Positions 42,655-53,910 of a stretch of DNA of 64,000 nucleotides are shown here, piece by piece. Origin of the DNA: Prostheceraeus crozeri. Its lineage: Eukaryota > Platyhelminthes > Polycladida > Euryleptidae. Every line of letters starts with the position of its first letter. Within the stretch, counting starts at the first letter, position 1. A model generated the notes under the pieces. The model had not been told where the DNA came from and made no database searches. It was given only the letters and a program-made list of their open reading frames with translations. The stretch lies in NCBI GenBank assembly GCA_907163375.1, contig CAJQUW010008996.1, positions 377,001-441,000 of the forward strand, read 5' to 3'. The translations under genes were made by a program, and so were the position numbers.

Positions 42655-43096
42655 ACACTAGGTGACATTGCCACGCGTAATTCACGCGTAATTACGGAGC
42701 ACCCCAAACATCCGTGGTTAAGGGAAGTTTATACTTCTACGCGCATGCATGCGCGCTGCACTAGGAGTCAGCAATCACGTGATCTGATGCTGTCAAAACT
42801 TGGGGAATGTTTACGAATACGTGCGGGCGAGCGTTTATAGTTTACGCGTCCTCAACGGTTCCGCGCTGCCACTTGAACCACGGATGTTCTGTCTTCCCTG
42901 AGCATGAAATTGAGGTGCTAACACATTGTTTAGCCTCTGATACGTACAGATGCATCAGACGCAAAGTCTACATAACAGAACTGCCGATAGATGTTGCAGA
43001 AATGTCACGCGTAGCCACGGATGTTCAGGGTCATGTGTGTTTACTCGTAGTCTACGCGTGAAATACGCGTAATTGAACGCGGCATGTCACCTAGTG
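42655..43096. mobile_element. CACTA-ended MITE, copy 2 (442 bp)
   Basis: Ends CACTAGGTGACATTGCCACG and GCGGCATGTCACCTAGTG, with GA on both flanks (42653-42654 and 43097-43098). It is highly similar to copies at 29,475 and 59,250. Confidence 0.85.
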
Positions 43097-43098
43097 GA

Positions 43099-43275
43099 GT
43101 TAATTATGCCGTCGATGGCGCTCGAGATTCCTGCTTTGAGGTCATTCAATGAAATGGGCACGCCGTCGCGATAGGCCACATCTTTCAGGTAGCCGAACAA
43201 CCAAAAGACGTTGGGGGCAAGATCGGGACACCTTGGGGGCCAGCACGGATCTTTTCTGATAACCCGCCACCCAAA
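43099..43275 (-). pseudogene. Mariner-type transposase, C-terminal fragment
   Basis: The minus strand encodes CWPPRCPDLAPNVFWLFGYL, the W-P-x-x-S-P-D-L-x-P block with the third catalytic acidic residue region, then KDVAYRDGVPISLNDLK. The preceding part lies about 1.8 kb away at 45,085 onward, beyond the GGGTCA region. The MITE copy 2 follows directly on its 3' side. Confidence 0.65.
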
Positions 43276-43277
43276 GA

Positions 43278-43386
43278 CAGAGTTGTAAGTGGATCGTGGG
43301 TCATGGGTCAAGTGGGTCAGGTGGGTAACAAAATCGCGTGGGTCACGTGGGTCGTGGGTCAGACTTAGTTGACCCACTTCCAACCA
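43278..43386. repeat. GGGTCA array, left
   Basis: GTTGTAAGTGGATC at the left is met by GACCCACTTCCAAC at the right. Between them are about eight GGGTCA-like units (GTGGGTCAAGTGGGTCAGG). It sits where the transposase is broken. 43,390-44,925 holds no recognised gene. Confidence 0.6.
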
Positions 43387-44927
43387 GTTTGACCCATGAT
43401 AGATTTGACAATCTCAAATACTGTAAACTTCATTTATTCGCATTCTTATCATTCATGAGACATGATTGAGTCAGTGTCATTGAAAGGAGTGATGGATGCA
43501 CACAGTCAAAATATGCAACACCATTGACTTTCACAAGTCTGATGCAGTTTCGAAAGGGGACGGAATTCACACAAATTAAAGGCTCGAAAACAATTGCTGC
43601 TGTCTACTGAGAGAGAGAAGCTTGGTGGATGGAGAGAAGTTGTTTGAGTACAATTGTGTCTGCTCGATTATCGGTCGCTATGTCTGACGATACCCAATGA
43701 TGTGTGACCTTGATTTCAGAGATACAGCTACTGAAGAAGTCAAGTATTCAGAGGTTTTATTCATCTTGAAAATTTTCTTGCAATGCCAGCTGACCTTCGT
43801 TTTGTTTGTTTCGTTTGATTTTGTTGGTCTTTCGTAGAAAATATCCTCTGGTAGAGATTAGAATGGTAAATCTCTGGTAAAGAGCCTAAATATTTTCGAA
43901 ATTTGTAATTGATAAAAATATCTTGACAATATGCATGCTTCATATCTAAAGTATTTAGCCGTCCAATCTACTTTCACATCATACATGTTCCATGCATCTC
44001 CATTGCTCATTCGATGCATGATAATCTGGAATGCGCTAATTCATACGACGGTCATTGATATAGACTTATCCCTTTCACACAGACTTATTACGGCAGAGCT
44101 CTGTGAGGAGATTTTTCTTGACACTTCGTATCAATAAAAAGTTTCGTTTTGATATTTGATTTGGTATCAATAAAAATAGGAATATTTACATGATGTCGCT
44201 AGTGATTGTTATCACAACGTACTCGCACATGTAGCGCCACTCATCAGTTCATATATGTACATTATAAGCTAATTAATGAATTATAATATTGTCATCGTCC
44301 GATTTTCTATTCACGCGTTACGCGTGCTTACTTACTCCATTTGCTTTTCAATGAATGTCATTCTTACATCAAATATACAACCTTCTACTTAAATCTAACA
44401 TTAGCGGAAGTAAATGAAATTTGAATCGATTGCCATCAGAAGCAACAAAATACTAGTTTGATGATCTTTTTGGGATAATTTTCACACATGTAGTATATAA
44501 CATAATAAATGCATGCATAAAGGATTTAGGCCTACTGCAGTCTTATTTTTTAACTTCATTTGATTAAGAAATGTCAAAATTTGAAATTTAGTCTGTTGGG
44601 CCCTCAACTTAACTAATCATCTCTCTACGAGTTAAATAGGTAGCACTTAAAAGGATAGTCAAGAGTTATAACAAGAAACAGAATCGTTTAAATTTTTTTA
44701 GAACCTTGGGCATTTGTGGCGCATAAACTTTGTTTGATTATAAGATAATTTTGATGAGGTTGCATGTCTATTTATCATGTGACAAGTCATCTGATACACT
44801 TAAATCTTCATAACAAATCTTAACAACAACTTTGATACTAACTAGATTGACACAGAATCTTGAATGAAAATGAATCTAAAGATGATACCAGTAAAGTAAA
44901 TTGGATTCACATCATTCACCCTTGCAG

Positions 44928-45082
44928 CATGTGGGTCAGGTGGGTCAAGTGGGTCAAAGATGTGGTGGGTCAGATGGGTCGTGGGTCATGTTTCGTGAAA
45001 AGTCGATGGGTCAGGTGGGTCGTTGGTCACATATGCCGTGGGTCAGGTGGGTCATGGGTTGAATTTTGTTGACCCACTTCCA
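44928..45082. repeat. GGGTCA array, right
   Basis: At least ten GGGTCA units occur, several as direct repeats spaced by three bases (GGGTCAGGTGGGTCAAGTGG). It ends GACCCACTTCCAACTC, the same terminus as the left array. Confidence 0.6.
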
Positions 45083-45084
45083 AC

Positions 45085-45400
45085 TCTGCCCAAAGATGGA
45101 ATGCAGAAGCTCCATGGTGACATTGACAGTGTGCGGAGTTGCGTTGTCCTGCTGAAACTAGACCAATGATAAGTCGACATTGGCTGCTTTCAAAGCAGAA
45201 AATCGTCTCGAATAATGCTCCGATAGAGAACTTGATCGATGTTTTGTGAGTCGTCACTGAAATGCACTCTTGAAATAAAGTCTTCATCATTCAATACCTT
45301 ATCGCAAATCCACTAACAGAACGTGACACGTAGCGCGTGTTCGTTGGGCTGAAGCGGATGATAAAGTTGATTGCGGTGGGGATAGAGCTTCAGCATTCGC
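45085..45400 (-). pseudogene. Mariner-type transposase, N-terminal/middle fragment
   Basis: The minus strand reads, in changing frames, EDFISRVHFSDDS (first catalytic Asp region) and FQQDNATPHTVNVTMELLHS (second catalytic Asp, QQDNAxxH). A TAG precedes FQQDN. It pairs with 43,099-43,275 to make one transposase split by the GGGTCA-bounded insertion. Confidence 0.65.
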
Positions 45401-45945
45401 CGACAGATATTATGCACAAATGACTTTGAGTGACTAACTTGCTTGGAGACCTACACATGCAGACGTAAAATCTCAAATTTTCCTTTAAAAAGTCCATGTC
45501 AGTAATCAAATTCGACGAAACGCAACTGTATGAAATTAGACAAGAAATCTATGTTATCTTTATTAACGTGTCAGTTAACAAAATTCAACGCCCACTCATG
45601 ATCGATGCCCTCTGAAAGTTCAGTACGAATACATATTCGCAATAACCGGCATAGATATCTCTACATGTTGCACTAGCGATGCACACAATCACAATTGCAT
45701 ACTTCTGAGACAGCCCTCGTACTAGAAAACAGAATCGCACATTCCAAAGCATTTAAAAAATCATATTAGCACGATATCTATTCAAACTATGAAGATTGAT
45801 AATAAAATGAAACCGTCCGGATTGTTTATGGACCGACAGCAAAAAGCTTGAGGCAAATAGGGTTAAAACTAGGACATGAATATTAGCATAAATCAATTAA
45901 TTAGTAAATGAATACCAAATTTCGCACTTATTTACCTTTTTACAG

Positions 45946-46085
45946 GAGGTGGACCCCTGGAGGCATAGACAAAAAAGGCAATTGTGGAATGGCTGGATCA
46001 GACTCAACGAAGCCAGCATTGTGGGCTATGGATGACTGTGAAGAAAAAATGTCTGTTGTTTGCCAATTTCCCAAGCTTCCTGACG
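45946..46085 (+). CDS. Multi-CTLD protein, exon 4 (CTLD1, second half)
   Basis: The acceptor CCTTTTTACAG leads into RWTPGGIDKKGNCGMAGSDS, then WAMDDCEEKMSVVCQF. The GNC, DDC and VCQ cysteines complete the CTLD disulfides with the Cys in exon 3. The W-T-P-G-G and W-A-M-D-D blocks replace the EPN/QPD and WND calcium and sugar residues, so classical sugar binding is unlikely. Entry phase is 2 and exit phase 1 at GACG|GTAAAT. Confidence 0.78.
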
Positions 46086-46136
46086 GTAAATATGAAAGTC
46101 ATTATCACTGAAACCATGCAGATCCTTGCCTTAAGA

Positions 46137-46602
46137 CAGTGTTTTTCAACCACGACCTAGTAGTCCGCGGGACAGGTCAGTTTAGTCCGCGAAGTTAATG
46201 TGAAAAAAGATCGCCTTTGGTATAACACGGTTAATCAATGTCGGATTTGGTTCAAAGGCGTCTTCCTTTGTCTTTAATTTGGTTTATTAATGCGATGACG
46301 CTGTCTCAGATTCGAAGAAGAATTTCTTTAATGTGATTAGCATACAAAGCATCTACAGATCATGTGTCTTCATATGAGGCTACGCTGACATAGCTGCGAG
46401 TTAATGATAGCGCTATTTTGCTGCAAACTGCGATTCAGTCAGCGTCAATTATCCATCACTAGGGTGACGCATTGTGTCTGACGATTTCTCACGGTTGCCT
46501 AAAGAATGCATTGTTCTAATTGGTTCACTTAGTTGATGTGCCATTGTGTTGTATGCATGGTATAGCCTACATAAATAAAAAAGTAAAGGTTGAGAAACAC
46601 TG
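46137..46602. mobile_element. hAT-type MITE with perfect 8-bp duplication
   Basis: Ends CAGTGTTTTTCAACC and GGTTGAGAAACACTG. The 8-bp sequence CCTTAAGA is repeated at 46129-46136 and 46603-46610. No transposase inside. The length of 466 bp and TSD fit the hAT superfamily. Confidence 0.9.
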
Positions 46603-46610
46603 CCTTAAGA

Positions 46611-47440
46611 CGATGCGATGTATCTTGAAATGCCCAATCAGAATAATTCTGTGCTTAAAAGAGAAGTGAGATTTGTCGAGATTTTCTGAATATTTACAAC
46701 TTTATTTCCTAATCCGGTAGTGACTTGCGAAGCGAATCCGATTGTGATTTTTTGACATCTTCTTTTGTCTTTTCATATTTTTTTACTTCTATTGCTCACT
46801 TATTCTAATAAAGAGTCACCAGACGTGCAGTATAGTACAATGTAGCTCGCCAGATATGGAAGGACTTTATGATGATGCATTCATTCTGTCCAATTCTCAA
46901 AGGCTATAATTATATGGAGCAGAAGAAGTGCAATAAGTATATTTTCAATGATTATCATCCAAAAGCGCCAAATATATTCTGAGATATGACAACTTGCCAA
47001 TTTTTTCTTGGAATGCAGAGTTCGTAGCTTAGTAGTGCTATTGTTCATATAGTGATTGCGTAGATAAATCGTCGTGGATGAACATATCATCATGATTTGA
47101 TGTATATTATTCAGATGATAAAATTCAATTAGATTTTAAGATGCGGATTCCAATGCATTGGAGCTGTCATCTTTAGAGTTTTATCAGTATTAGTTATATC
47201 TGTTGCAAGTTTTGCGTCGCAACTTCACACTGTAAATGGTGGCTGCCAAATCGATGGAATGCTTGCTACCAAACACTTTATTTCCGTTCATCTGGTATCG
47301 TTGTTGCTGTCTGGTAGCAAAGGTACTAAACCTGTGAAATGTCTGCAGGTGCCTCATTTTCTTTTAGCCACGCAAATATGTCAAAAGTTGCATGGCACCT
47401 TTTTACATTGTTATAAGTATCAAGATATTAGCATTTAAAG
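46611..47440. other. Intron 4, no gene; possible partial MITE at 47,225
   Basis: CACACTGTAAATGGTGGCTG at about 47,228 resembles the left end of CACTGTAAA elements and is followed by TGGTAGC/CTACCA units, but no matching right end was found. Confidence 0.3.
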
Positions 47441-48250
47441 ATCGATTAGACGCATGTCTGAGAGAATTTCATATTTAAGCCAGAAGTGCACAATTTTATG
47501 AAGTTTTGAAGATAATAATGATTGTAAATTTCATGAAGGAAAATTTATTTGATGAATTGATGAAGGAAAATGAAGGAATGTGTATGCACTTTCGATTTTA
47601 TTAAATGAACTTAAGGGAGATACAGGTGGTATTGTCACCAAATGTGAGATGTGCATATTTTTGAAGTTTTGAAGAAATTACAACGAATTGACTGATCATG
47701 ACTGTAATGCAAAAGGAATGATGGTATTTCACAGATTCTCATTACATCCTTGGAGATTTAATGTTTGTTAAATTGGCAATTCGATGAATTCCTATAACTT
47801 TCATGCTCAACCTCAAGAGGGTATTTTCTTAAGCGTGATCATCACAGGCAACCTGCCACTGGCACACAAAAATAGCAGAATCAAAGACAATGATTTCAAC
47901 TAACTTTGAAAGATGTAAATGGGTCCACATCACTATTCAGATTCAAGAAATGAAACATGAATTTAGTGAATCATTTAATCATGCCGATGAAAATTGAATA
48001 AAAAAACTTGAAATTTCAGCCAAGAAAGCACGAATAATATCGTGACCTTTTCATGAAGACTTCCATTATAATACGGATCATGAAATTCCCTTGATAATCA
48101 GCCTAATTTCCGCTTAGTTAGGATGCTTATTATCAAATATTCATTCCTTTTGATATCCAACTTGTATCATACTACTTATATAGGAGGGTCATCTCGGCAT
48201 CTCGGTAGTATATAAATTAGCAAAATTTTGACTTTTTTTAGAACTGCTCA
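47440..48250 (+). repeat. Dispersed 0.7-0.8-kb repeat, copy 1
   Basis: Marker blocks GCCGATGAAAATTGAAT, AAATTTCAGCCAAGAAAGCA, CATGAAGACTTCCATTATAA and CATTCCTTTTGATATCCAAC recur at 51.6-52.0 kb and, inverted, at 57.06-57.74 kb. No ORF is conserved. Element type unknown. Confidence 0.7.
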
Positions 48251-48532
48251 TTTTTTTGGACCGCGGGATATCTTTTGATATAAGAATTTTCACTTTACAT
48301 ATATATCCCTACTCTATGCAGCCTTTCCTTATTTTCACGGCCTTCTCTATTAACACAGCTGCTTTCCTACAGAAAGAAATTGTGCTTTTTTTGCTATTAA
48401 CTTTTATCTGTGAATGTCAACATTCCTGAATTGTGAAGTGAAGTCGTCAAGGATGCTTCATGACGACTATTTTGACGATTCAAGAGTGTGCGCTTTGGGC
48501 ATCATAGAGTAAGTACGGTAGAGTAGCAACTA

Positions 48533-50081
48533 CAGTCCGTTTCATAAAAAGTGGACCTCCTAAAATTTGACTAAATAAAACATAAGTATGATACAGAAAG
48601 CATTTTTCATGTTATTTCATGTCCCTAATATATTTAAATGTTCTTATATAATCTGATAATCTATGATACAGTAACAGTTCTCAAGAAGCTAATATTTTGT
48701 GGCCCTACCCTTATTGTCAATGACATTACCAATTCGTCTAGGCATTGATTCGATGATATCGTTGATTTTTGACTGATCTAACTTTCTCCACTCTCTTTTT
48801 AACAGTGACGTAAGTTGTGATACGCCATCTGTAGGTAGCAGTGAACGACGAACGTTACGTTTTAGAATACTCCATACATTTTCTATGGGATTCAGATCAG
48901 GAGAACGAGCTGGCCAAGATAATGTCCTAAGCCCTAATTGAGACTTGCATAAGTTGACTCTACTACTCCTGTGACACGTAGCATTATCATCCATAAATAA
49001 CCAAGTCGATGGATCACCAAGTTGATCTGTCATTTGGCCAATGTTCATTCGTAAAGCATTCACATAGCGTTCAGAATTCATGGTTCCTTGCTGTATGTGA
49101 AGTTCAGAGCGGCCATTGGTCCAAATGCCAGCCCAAATCAGTAGAGTCGCACCACCTTGTACCCGGGGACGATGTAAATGTCTCGGAATTTCCTGATCAG
49201 ATTTTATCCATAATCTCAATCGACCATCACTATCCTTCAGACGGACTGATGCCTCATCAGACCAGACAACTCGATCCCATTGATTTCGCCAGTGACAATG
49301 ACTCATTGCCCATCTGAGACGTCTTTTTGTATGCTGATCTGATAATTCGATCTGAGAGGGCCTCTTGCAGCTCTTGAAATTCGACTCAATACGTCTTTTA
49401 CGAATAGTGGACTTAGAAATAGACGAGTCTAGTGCAGCCATCTCAGTTAACGAGAGACTTGGTTCAACTTTAACAAATCTCAAAATTAGGCGGTCTCTAC
49501 GTTTGGATGTTTTGCGTGGACGGCCAGAGCCCTCTTTTGTGAATTGCCTTTTGTGAATGCGATCTCGTTATTGTTCATTTGTGCCTTGTATTGTTTTCAA
49601 CCGGTAAGAGATAGATTTCTAGCTGAAAGCAATCAGGAGTGCTGCCAACACCACCGCAACGAAGTCAGGAAGCTATGGAACATGAAGTCCAGTTAATCAC
49701 ATGTAGCAGTTACATTATTGTTGATGAATAATGGTGCTATACTGGCTCTGATTGACCGATTTTCTTTATTTTTGTTTTGCTTGATAGCTTTTGGCTAGTA
49801 GAACAACATATTACATAACAAAGGAAACAAATGTAATTTTATAAGAGTGAGGTATGATTTTGTGTAACATTGCTAAATGAAGATCAAATTATCTACTACT
49901 TTTTTATCTATAACAGGAAAACAACTCAATATTCATGCCTGAAATTTCCAACAATGATACTAGTAAGCACAACCGACATATCTTCCAAATTTCAGAGAAA
50001 TTCGTTCAAGTTTGGCGGAGTTAGACAAAGTTGAAGTTAAGGCGACGTTTAAGGGTGATCCATTTTTTATGAAACAATCTG
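48533..50081 (-). mobile_element. Tc1-type DNA transposon
   Basis: TIRs CAGTCCGTTTCATAAAAAGT (left) and the inverse of ATTTTTTATGAAACAATCTG (right) are flanked by TA at 48531-48532 and 50082-50083. Size 1,549 bp is typical. It contains one transposase on the minus strand. Confidence 0.9.
48689..49567 (-). CDS. Tc1-type transposase (DD34E), N-terminally truncated
   Basis: The catalytic triad is complete: VVWSDEAS, FMDDNATCH and SPDLNPIENVW, with 34 residues between the second Asp and the Glu, which is the DD34E spacing. An AT-hook-like GRPRK and a second helix-turn-helix part (ISKSTIRKRRIE) are present. The frame is open upstream only to a stop at 49568-49570, so most of the first DNA-binding helix-turn-helix is missing, probably by a deletion. 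No nonsense codon occurs in the catalytic domain. It lies in intron 4 of the lectin gene. Confidence 0.9.
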   Translation of the reverse strand, partial: RDRIHKRQFTKEGSGRPRKTSKRRDRLILRFVKVEPSLSLTEMAALDSSISKSTIRKRRIESNFKSCKRPSQIELSDQHTKRRLRWAMSHCHWRNQWDRVVWSDEASVRLKDSDGRLRLWIKSDQEIPRHLHRPRVQGGATLLIWAGIWTNGRSELHIQQGTMNSERYVNALRMNIGQMTDQLGDPSTWLFMDDNATCHRSSRVNLCKSQLGLRTLSWPARSPDLNPIENVWSILKRNVRRSLLPTDGVSQLTSLLKREWRKLDQSKINDIIESMPRRIGNVIDNKGRATKY

Positions 50082-50104
50082 TATCAATTAAATTCAATTT
50101 TCAG

Positions 50105-50717
50105 GAGAATTATGTTTTAGCGGCATTTAGTTAAAGGACTGCAAGACCACTTTACAATGATAATAAAAGCATAGAATCCGAGACAAGGTAAGTAGGCGCC
50201 AGTTGATGATAGCAGGAGAAGGCAAGAGTGCACAATCTATAGTCAATGCGTTTCTCAATTGGCAACCACTGAAGATCTCTAAGCAGGGGATTGGTTGCAC
50301 AATAGCGAGAGGCACCATTCACCAAATGGGCCGCAGCATTTAGAACTGATTGCAACCGTCTAAGACGACAAGAGGGCAAGCCATATCCTATAGAGAGACA
50401 ATAATCCAGGAGTTATATCACCAAGAAAGAGATCACATTCCTTAAAACTGAACGAGGTAATGACGCTTTGATGGACCGGATTTGTCTTAGCATCGAAAAA
50501 CAGGCGGCAGCCCGTTTATTAACATGGACATGAAAAGATAGTTCAGAATCAATATGGACTCCCAAGCATCGAGCAGAGGAAGAAGATATCCAAAGTAATT
50601 CCGTCTTTTCCTGATTTGACAGCAGCTTATTCGAACCAAACCAATCAATGACGTCATCCAAACATTTAGACATTTGGGAAGTATGGGACACAGTCGAATT
50701 ACAAATGTGCATAGCAT
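50105..50717 (-). pseudogene. LINE (CR1/L2-like) reverse transcriptase C-terminal fragment
   Basis: The minus strand shows WFGSNKLLSNQEKTELLWIS, CLGVHIDSELSFHVHVN, then LPSCRLRRLQSVLNAAAHLV and LLRDLQWLPIEKRIDYRLC, the typical thumb and C-terminal blocks of CR1/L2-type elements. A frame change lies between the two parts near 50,380-50,413. It differs from the family at 5.9-8.6 kb. Confidence 0.75.
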
Positions 50718-50750
50718 CGATTTTCTTAAATCAACTCGAGTTGAGACCTA

Positions 50751-51459
50751 CACTGCAAACTGTAGACAGCCAAAAATCAGACAAAATAGCAGCCAAAATG
50801 ATCAGACAATTGCAACAGACAACATGAGACAATGAACAACCAAAAGTGGCTGTTCAGAGCAGACAAGATGAGACAATTATTCGCCAAAATATCAGACAAT
50901 TCTGTCTACTTTTCTAAAAGTATTGTCTCTCAAACTGAAAGTGTTTAAATATGATCAAACTATTAAACATCAGCTAATAGTAACTAGTCACTCCTAATCA
51001 CATAGCTTCTAACTCTGCTCCACTCATTCACAATCGCATTATGAACAGCTCTGATACTTTAAAAGTCCGCTGTGTCAACGTTAACTTAAGGGAAGTATAT
51101 AGACCCTTAAAAGCTGTAAAAAACATTGTAAAAACAGAATTAAAAGATGGCATCAATACGTGAAATATCCAGACCGTTATTGCCATGCCTCAAGGTGTAT
51201 ACAAAGAACCCTACTTATCTACAACATTGCATATTCTATAATTGAAAACTATCAAGGATATCATCCAATTTCAATAAAAGTGTATATATTAGTCATAAGT
51301 AGTATGATAGGCAGTAAACGCAATAATGTAAATTAGTTCGTGCGATGAGACAAAAATTGTCTGACAAGCAGGAAATTGGTCTGATAATACGCAGTAAGTG
51401 CCAAAATACTGATGTGGCTCACAAATTGTCCGATAAGTGGCAGTTTACAGTTTACAGTG
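50751..51459. mobile_element. MITE with CACTGCAAACTG ends and CAGACAA motifs (709 bp)
   Basis: Left CACTGCAAACTGTAGACAGC and right GGCAGTTTACAGTTTACAGTG. TA lies on both sides (50749-50750 and 51460-51461). Near both ends CAGACAA(TT) or its inverse TTGTCTG/TTGTCTC recurs many times. No transposase. Confidence 0.8.
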
Positions 51460-51589
51460 TAGTACCAAATATAACATTAGAAAATGTCTTGTAGCTTTGA
51501 AGAAATTGACTGTTCAAGATAGCAGTTCAGAAGAATTCAGAAGCAATTCGATAGACTACTATTGCTCAGCCTTATTCATGAGAGTTTTT

Positions 51590-51975
51590 CTTAAGCGTGA
51601 TTATGTCACAGACTACGTGCAACCTCTGAAATAGCAAAATATCATAATCAAAGTCATCCTAAATAACTTTAAAAGATGTATATTAACATTCAGATTGAAG
51701 AAATGGAACATAAATTTAGTGAATTATAAAATCATGACGATGAAAATTGAATTAAAAACTCGAAATTTCAGCCAATAAGTACAATGAGATCTCACGTTTT
51801 TCATGAAGACTTGCATTATAATGCGGTTCATGAAATTTCTTTGATTATTAGTTTAATTTCCGCTTAATTAAGATATCTCCAAGAAAATTTTCATTCCTTT
51901 TTTTATATATGATAAGTTTCATACTACTTACATGGAGGTTCCAAATCGCTAGTATGTAAACACAGGAATGATTTG
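51590..51975 (+). repeat. Dispersed 0.7-0.8-kb repeat, copy 2 (partial)
   Basis: It matches copy 1 from TTTCTTAAGCGTGAT through GATGAAAATTGAATTAAAAA, CATGAAGACTTGCATTATAA and TACTACTTACATGGAGG, same orientation, left part missing. Confidence 0.65.
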
Positions 51976-52246
51976 CAAAAATTTAACTTCTGAAAAAGTA
52001 TTTTCAAATATTTTTTAGTCTGCACGTGTAAGCTGACATTTTTTTGAATTGACATTTTATTTCCTCTATGTTGTACACTTTCTGATACAAAAGGTGCTAT
52101 TTACCGATTTCATCAATAAAATGCCAATTACTGACATATCTTACTGTATAATTAGCGTGGCTTTAATGGACACATCTCAATATCTTGTCATGCAACAAAG
52201 TCCTATAAAACCAATCATTTATCAAAGAATCCTCTCTTCCTTACAG

Positions 52247-52463
52247 GATATTCGTACCTCATCAGCGTATCTGATAAAAAAATTGACTATGAAGATGCAA
52301 TGGAACTTTGTAAAAAACGAGGAGCAACATTGGCAAGCTTCGAAAGTGAAGCGAGTTATGAACCTTTGAGAGACGCGGTCGCAAAAAGTGGCAAAATTTT
52401 CTTCATGGCATACATGTACAAAAGCAACAAATGGCAAGTGGACCAGGGCAAAGGAGTTGTCAC
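52247..52463 (+). CDS. Multi-CTLD protein, exon 5 (CTLD2, first half)
   Basis: The acceptor CTTCCTTACAG leads into YSYLISVSDKKIDYEDAMEL, CKKRGATLASFESEASYEP, then KIFFMAYMYKSNKWQVDQGK. Helix alpha-1 with Cys and the RGATLAS turn are canonical. The WIGL-like position reads FFMAY. Entry phase 1 and exit phase 2 at TCAC|GTAAGT match CTLD1. Confidence 0.75.
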
Positions 52464-52956
52464 GTAAGTGAAGCAAAGAAATTCAAGCCGACTGATATTT
52501 AAGTCCTTATGTTGAAATGTTTAGCCAATTTCAACCATGTACCGGCATGTATAATGCATTTGAGATATTCAAAGCCAATCACTGACCAAGACCACCATTT
52601 TTAAAGGCGTTCATCTTGCATTTATCAGAAAACATCATAGAACAATTTGTAACTCTTGAATATAAGTATGCACATACATGATAAAGATGCATAATGCAGA
52701 TGGCCCACTTGTACTGGTCACAGGGTGACGCAGAATGAACTAAAAGGATCTTTTCCAGTAATGTGAAGATATCTCATTGGCTTTTATGTTGAATTTTACT
52801 GTCGGCATTAATGAGTTAAGTTCGGTAATTCTAATACTCTTCTGTTTAGTACTCCGATTCATACTTAAATAGGACTTATGATTTGGTGTAGTGTCGGCAA
52901 ATGCTGCAAATGCGCTGCCTCACAATTTTAGAGATTGTTTTACTTTTACTCTGCAG
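52464..52956. other. Intron 5 (493 bp)
   Basis: GT-AG intron with nothing recognised inside. Confidence 0.6.
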
Positions 52957-53081
52957 AATGGATTTCCAATCTAATCAAGTGAATGGTGGATGCGCGGCGA
53001 ATCAAGTTCGAAAGAGCAATATTGTCTCTTATAATTGCCAAATGGAAATTGCTGACGGTGCCATTTGCAAATTCGAGCAAT
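52957..53081 (+). CDS. Multi-CTLD protein, exon 6 (CTLD2, second half)
   Basis: The acceptor TTTACTCTGCAG leads into MDFQSNQVNGGCAANQVRKS, then SYNCQMEIADGAICKFE. The three Cys (GGC, YNC, ICK) complete the fold with the Cys in exon 5. No WND calcium site. Phase 2 in, phase 1 out at CAAT|GTAAGT. Confidence 0.72.
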
Positions 53082-53910
53082 GTAAGTTGTGCTAGAAGTT
53101 ATTTGCTATCAAATAGCGTGAAAAATTGCAAGATTTTTCCATCAATGCTGTCCTTTTTTACTTACTTTTCCTTTTAATATCTACTTCCCATCGTCGTTAG
53201 GGTTGACGTTCGTCTGTTGATAGTGCACTCTTTTAGGTGTAAAGGCAATAAGCCAGTTGCAAAAATAGAAATAACATTACTAATCTGAGAAGACTTCTCT
53301 TTCATAAAATGTCATAGTAAATTATCTCCTGAAGATGAAGACTATATTCTAAATAGTCATAATTTGCAACACTCTGTTTCATGAAATATCTGCATTTATG
53401 ATAGCTTTATAGTTAATACCGTGATGGTCTGCTTTGGTAGGCAGCATTGAATTGCAGATTGAATTGCACCAAAGAAGAGTATAATCCACCGATTTCCAAG
53501 ATCGATCGTCAATCTTCTGAAGAAGCAGAGAAGATGAAGACAATGAAGGTCTGGAAAAATAAATTTCAGAATCGTTGGACAGAAATTCATCTGAAGATCA
53601 TATCAAGTGAAATTTCGTCCTCAGATCAGAATAGCAAGTTCTGCAAGTTTTACCTGCAACTTTTACGATTGTCTTCTCAACATTTCATCCACTTCAGTGG
53701 AAATGGAGAGTGTTTCCACTTGGCTTGGCTTCCCGATCGGCTGTCATGCAAAACACTAAATGCTTTGTGGTTCATTTGCTGAAACATTGATCAGATAGAA
53801 AATCTTCGTAATTGACGACTGTGACAACTTTTAACATGGCGTAGTCATACGCAAGTACCTAGTGCATTTGCTACCTTCAACACGATTTGCTCGACGAAAC
53901 CACATGTCAT
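53082..53910. other. Intron 6, first part, nothing recognised
   Basis: An open frame of 111 codons at 53,447-53,782 shows no domain and no splice context. Confidence 0.4.

Larger units (their letters stand above)
42302..45839. mobile_element. Mariner-like element with about 110-bp TIRs, carrying nested insertions
   Basis: Left end GGTGTCCATATAGAAACCGG and right end, inverted, GTCCATAAACAATCCGGACG continue as matching arms (GAATAGATATCGT; GCGATTCTGTTTTCTAGTA) for about 110 bp. Between them lie two transposase pieces on the minus strand, a CACTA-ended MITE (42655-43096) and a region of about 1.8 kb bounded by GGGTCA repeats. The whole block lies in intron 3, ending about 100 bp before exon 4. 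Confidence 0.7.

Noticed and set aside
53447-53782. 111-codon ORF as an additional lectin-gene exon
   Set aside because: Exon 6 joins exon 7 in phase, and the ORF has no CTLD pattern or splice sites in suitable phase.
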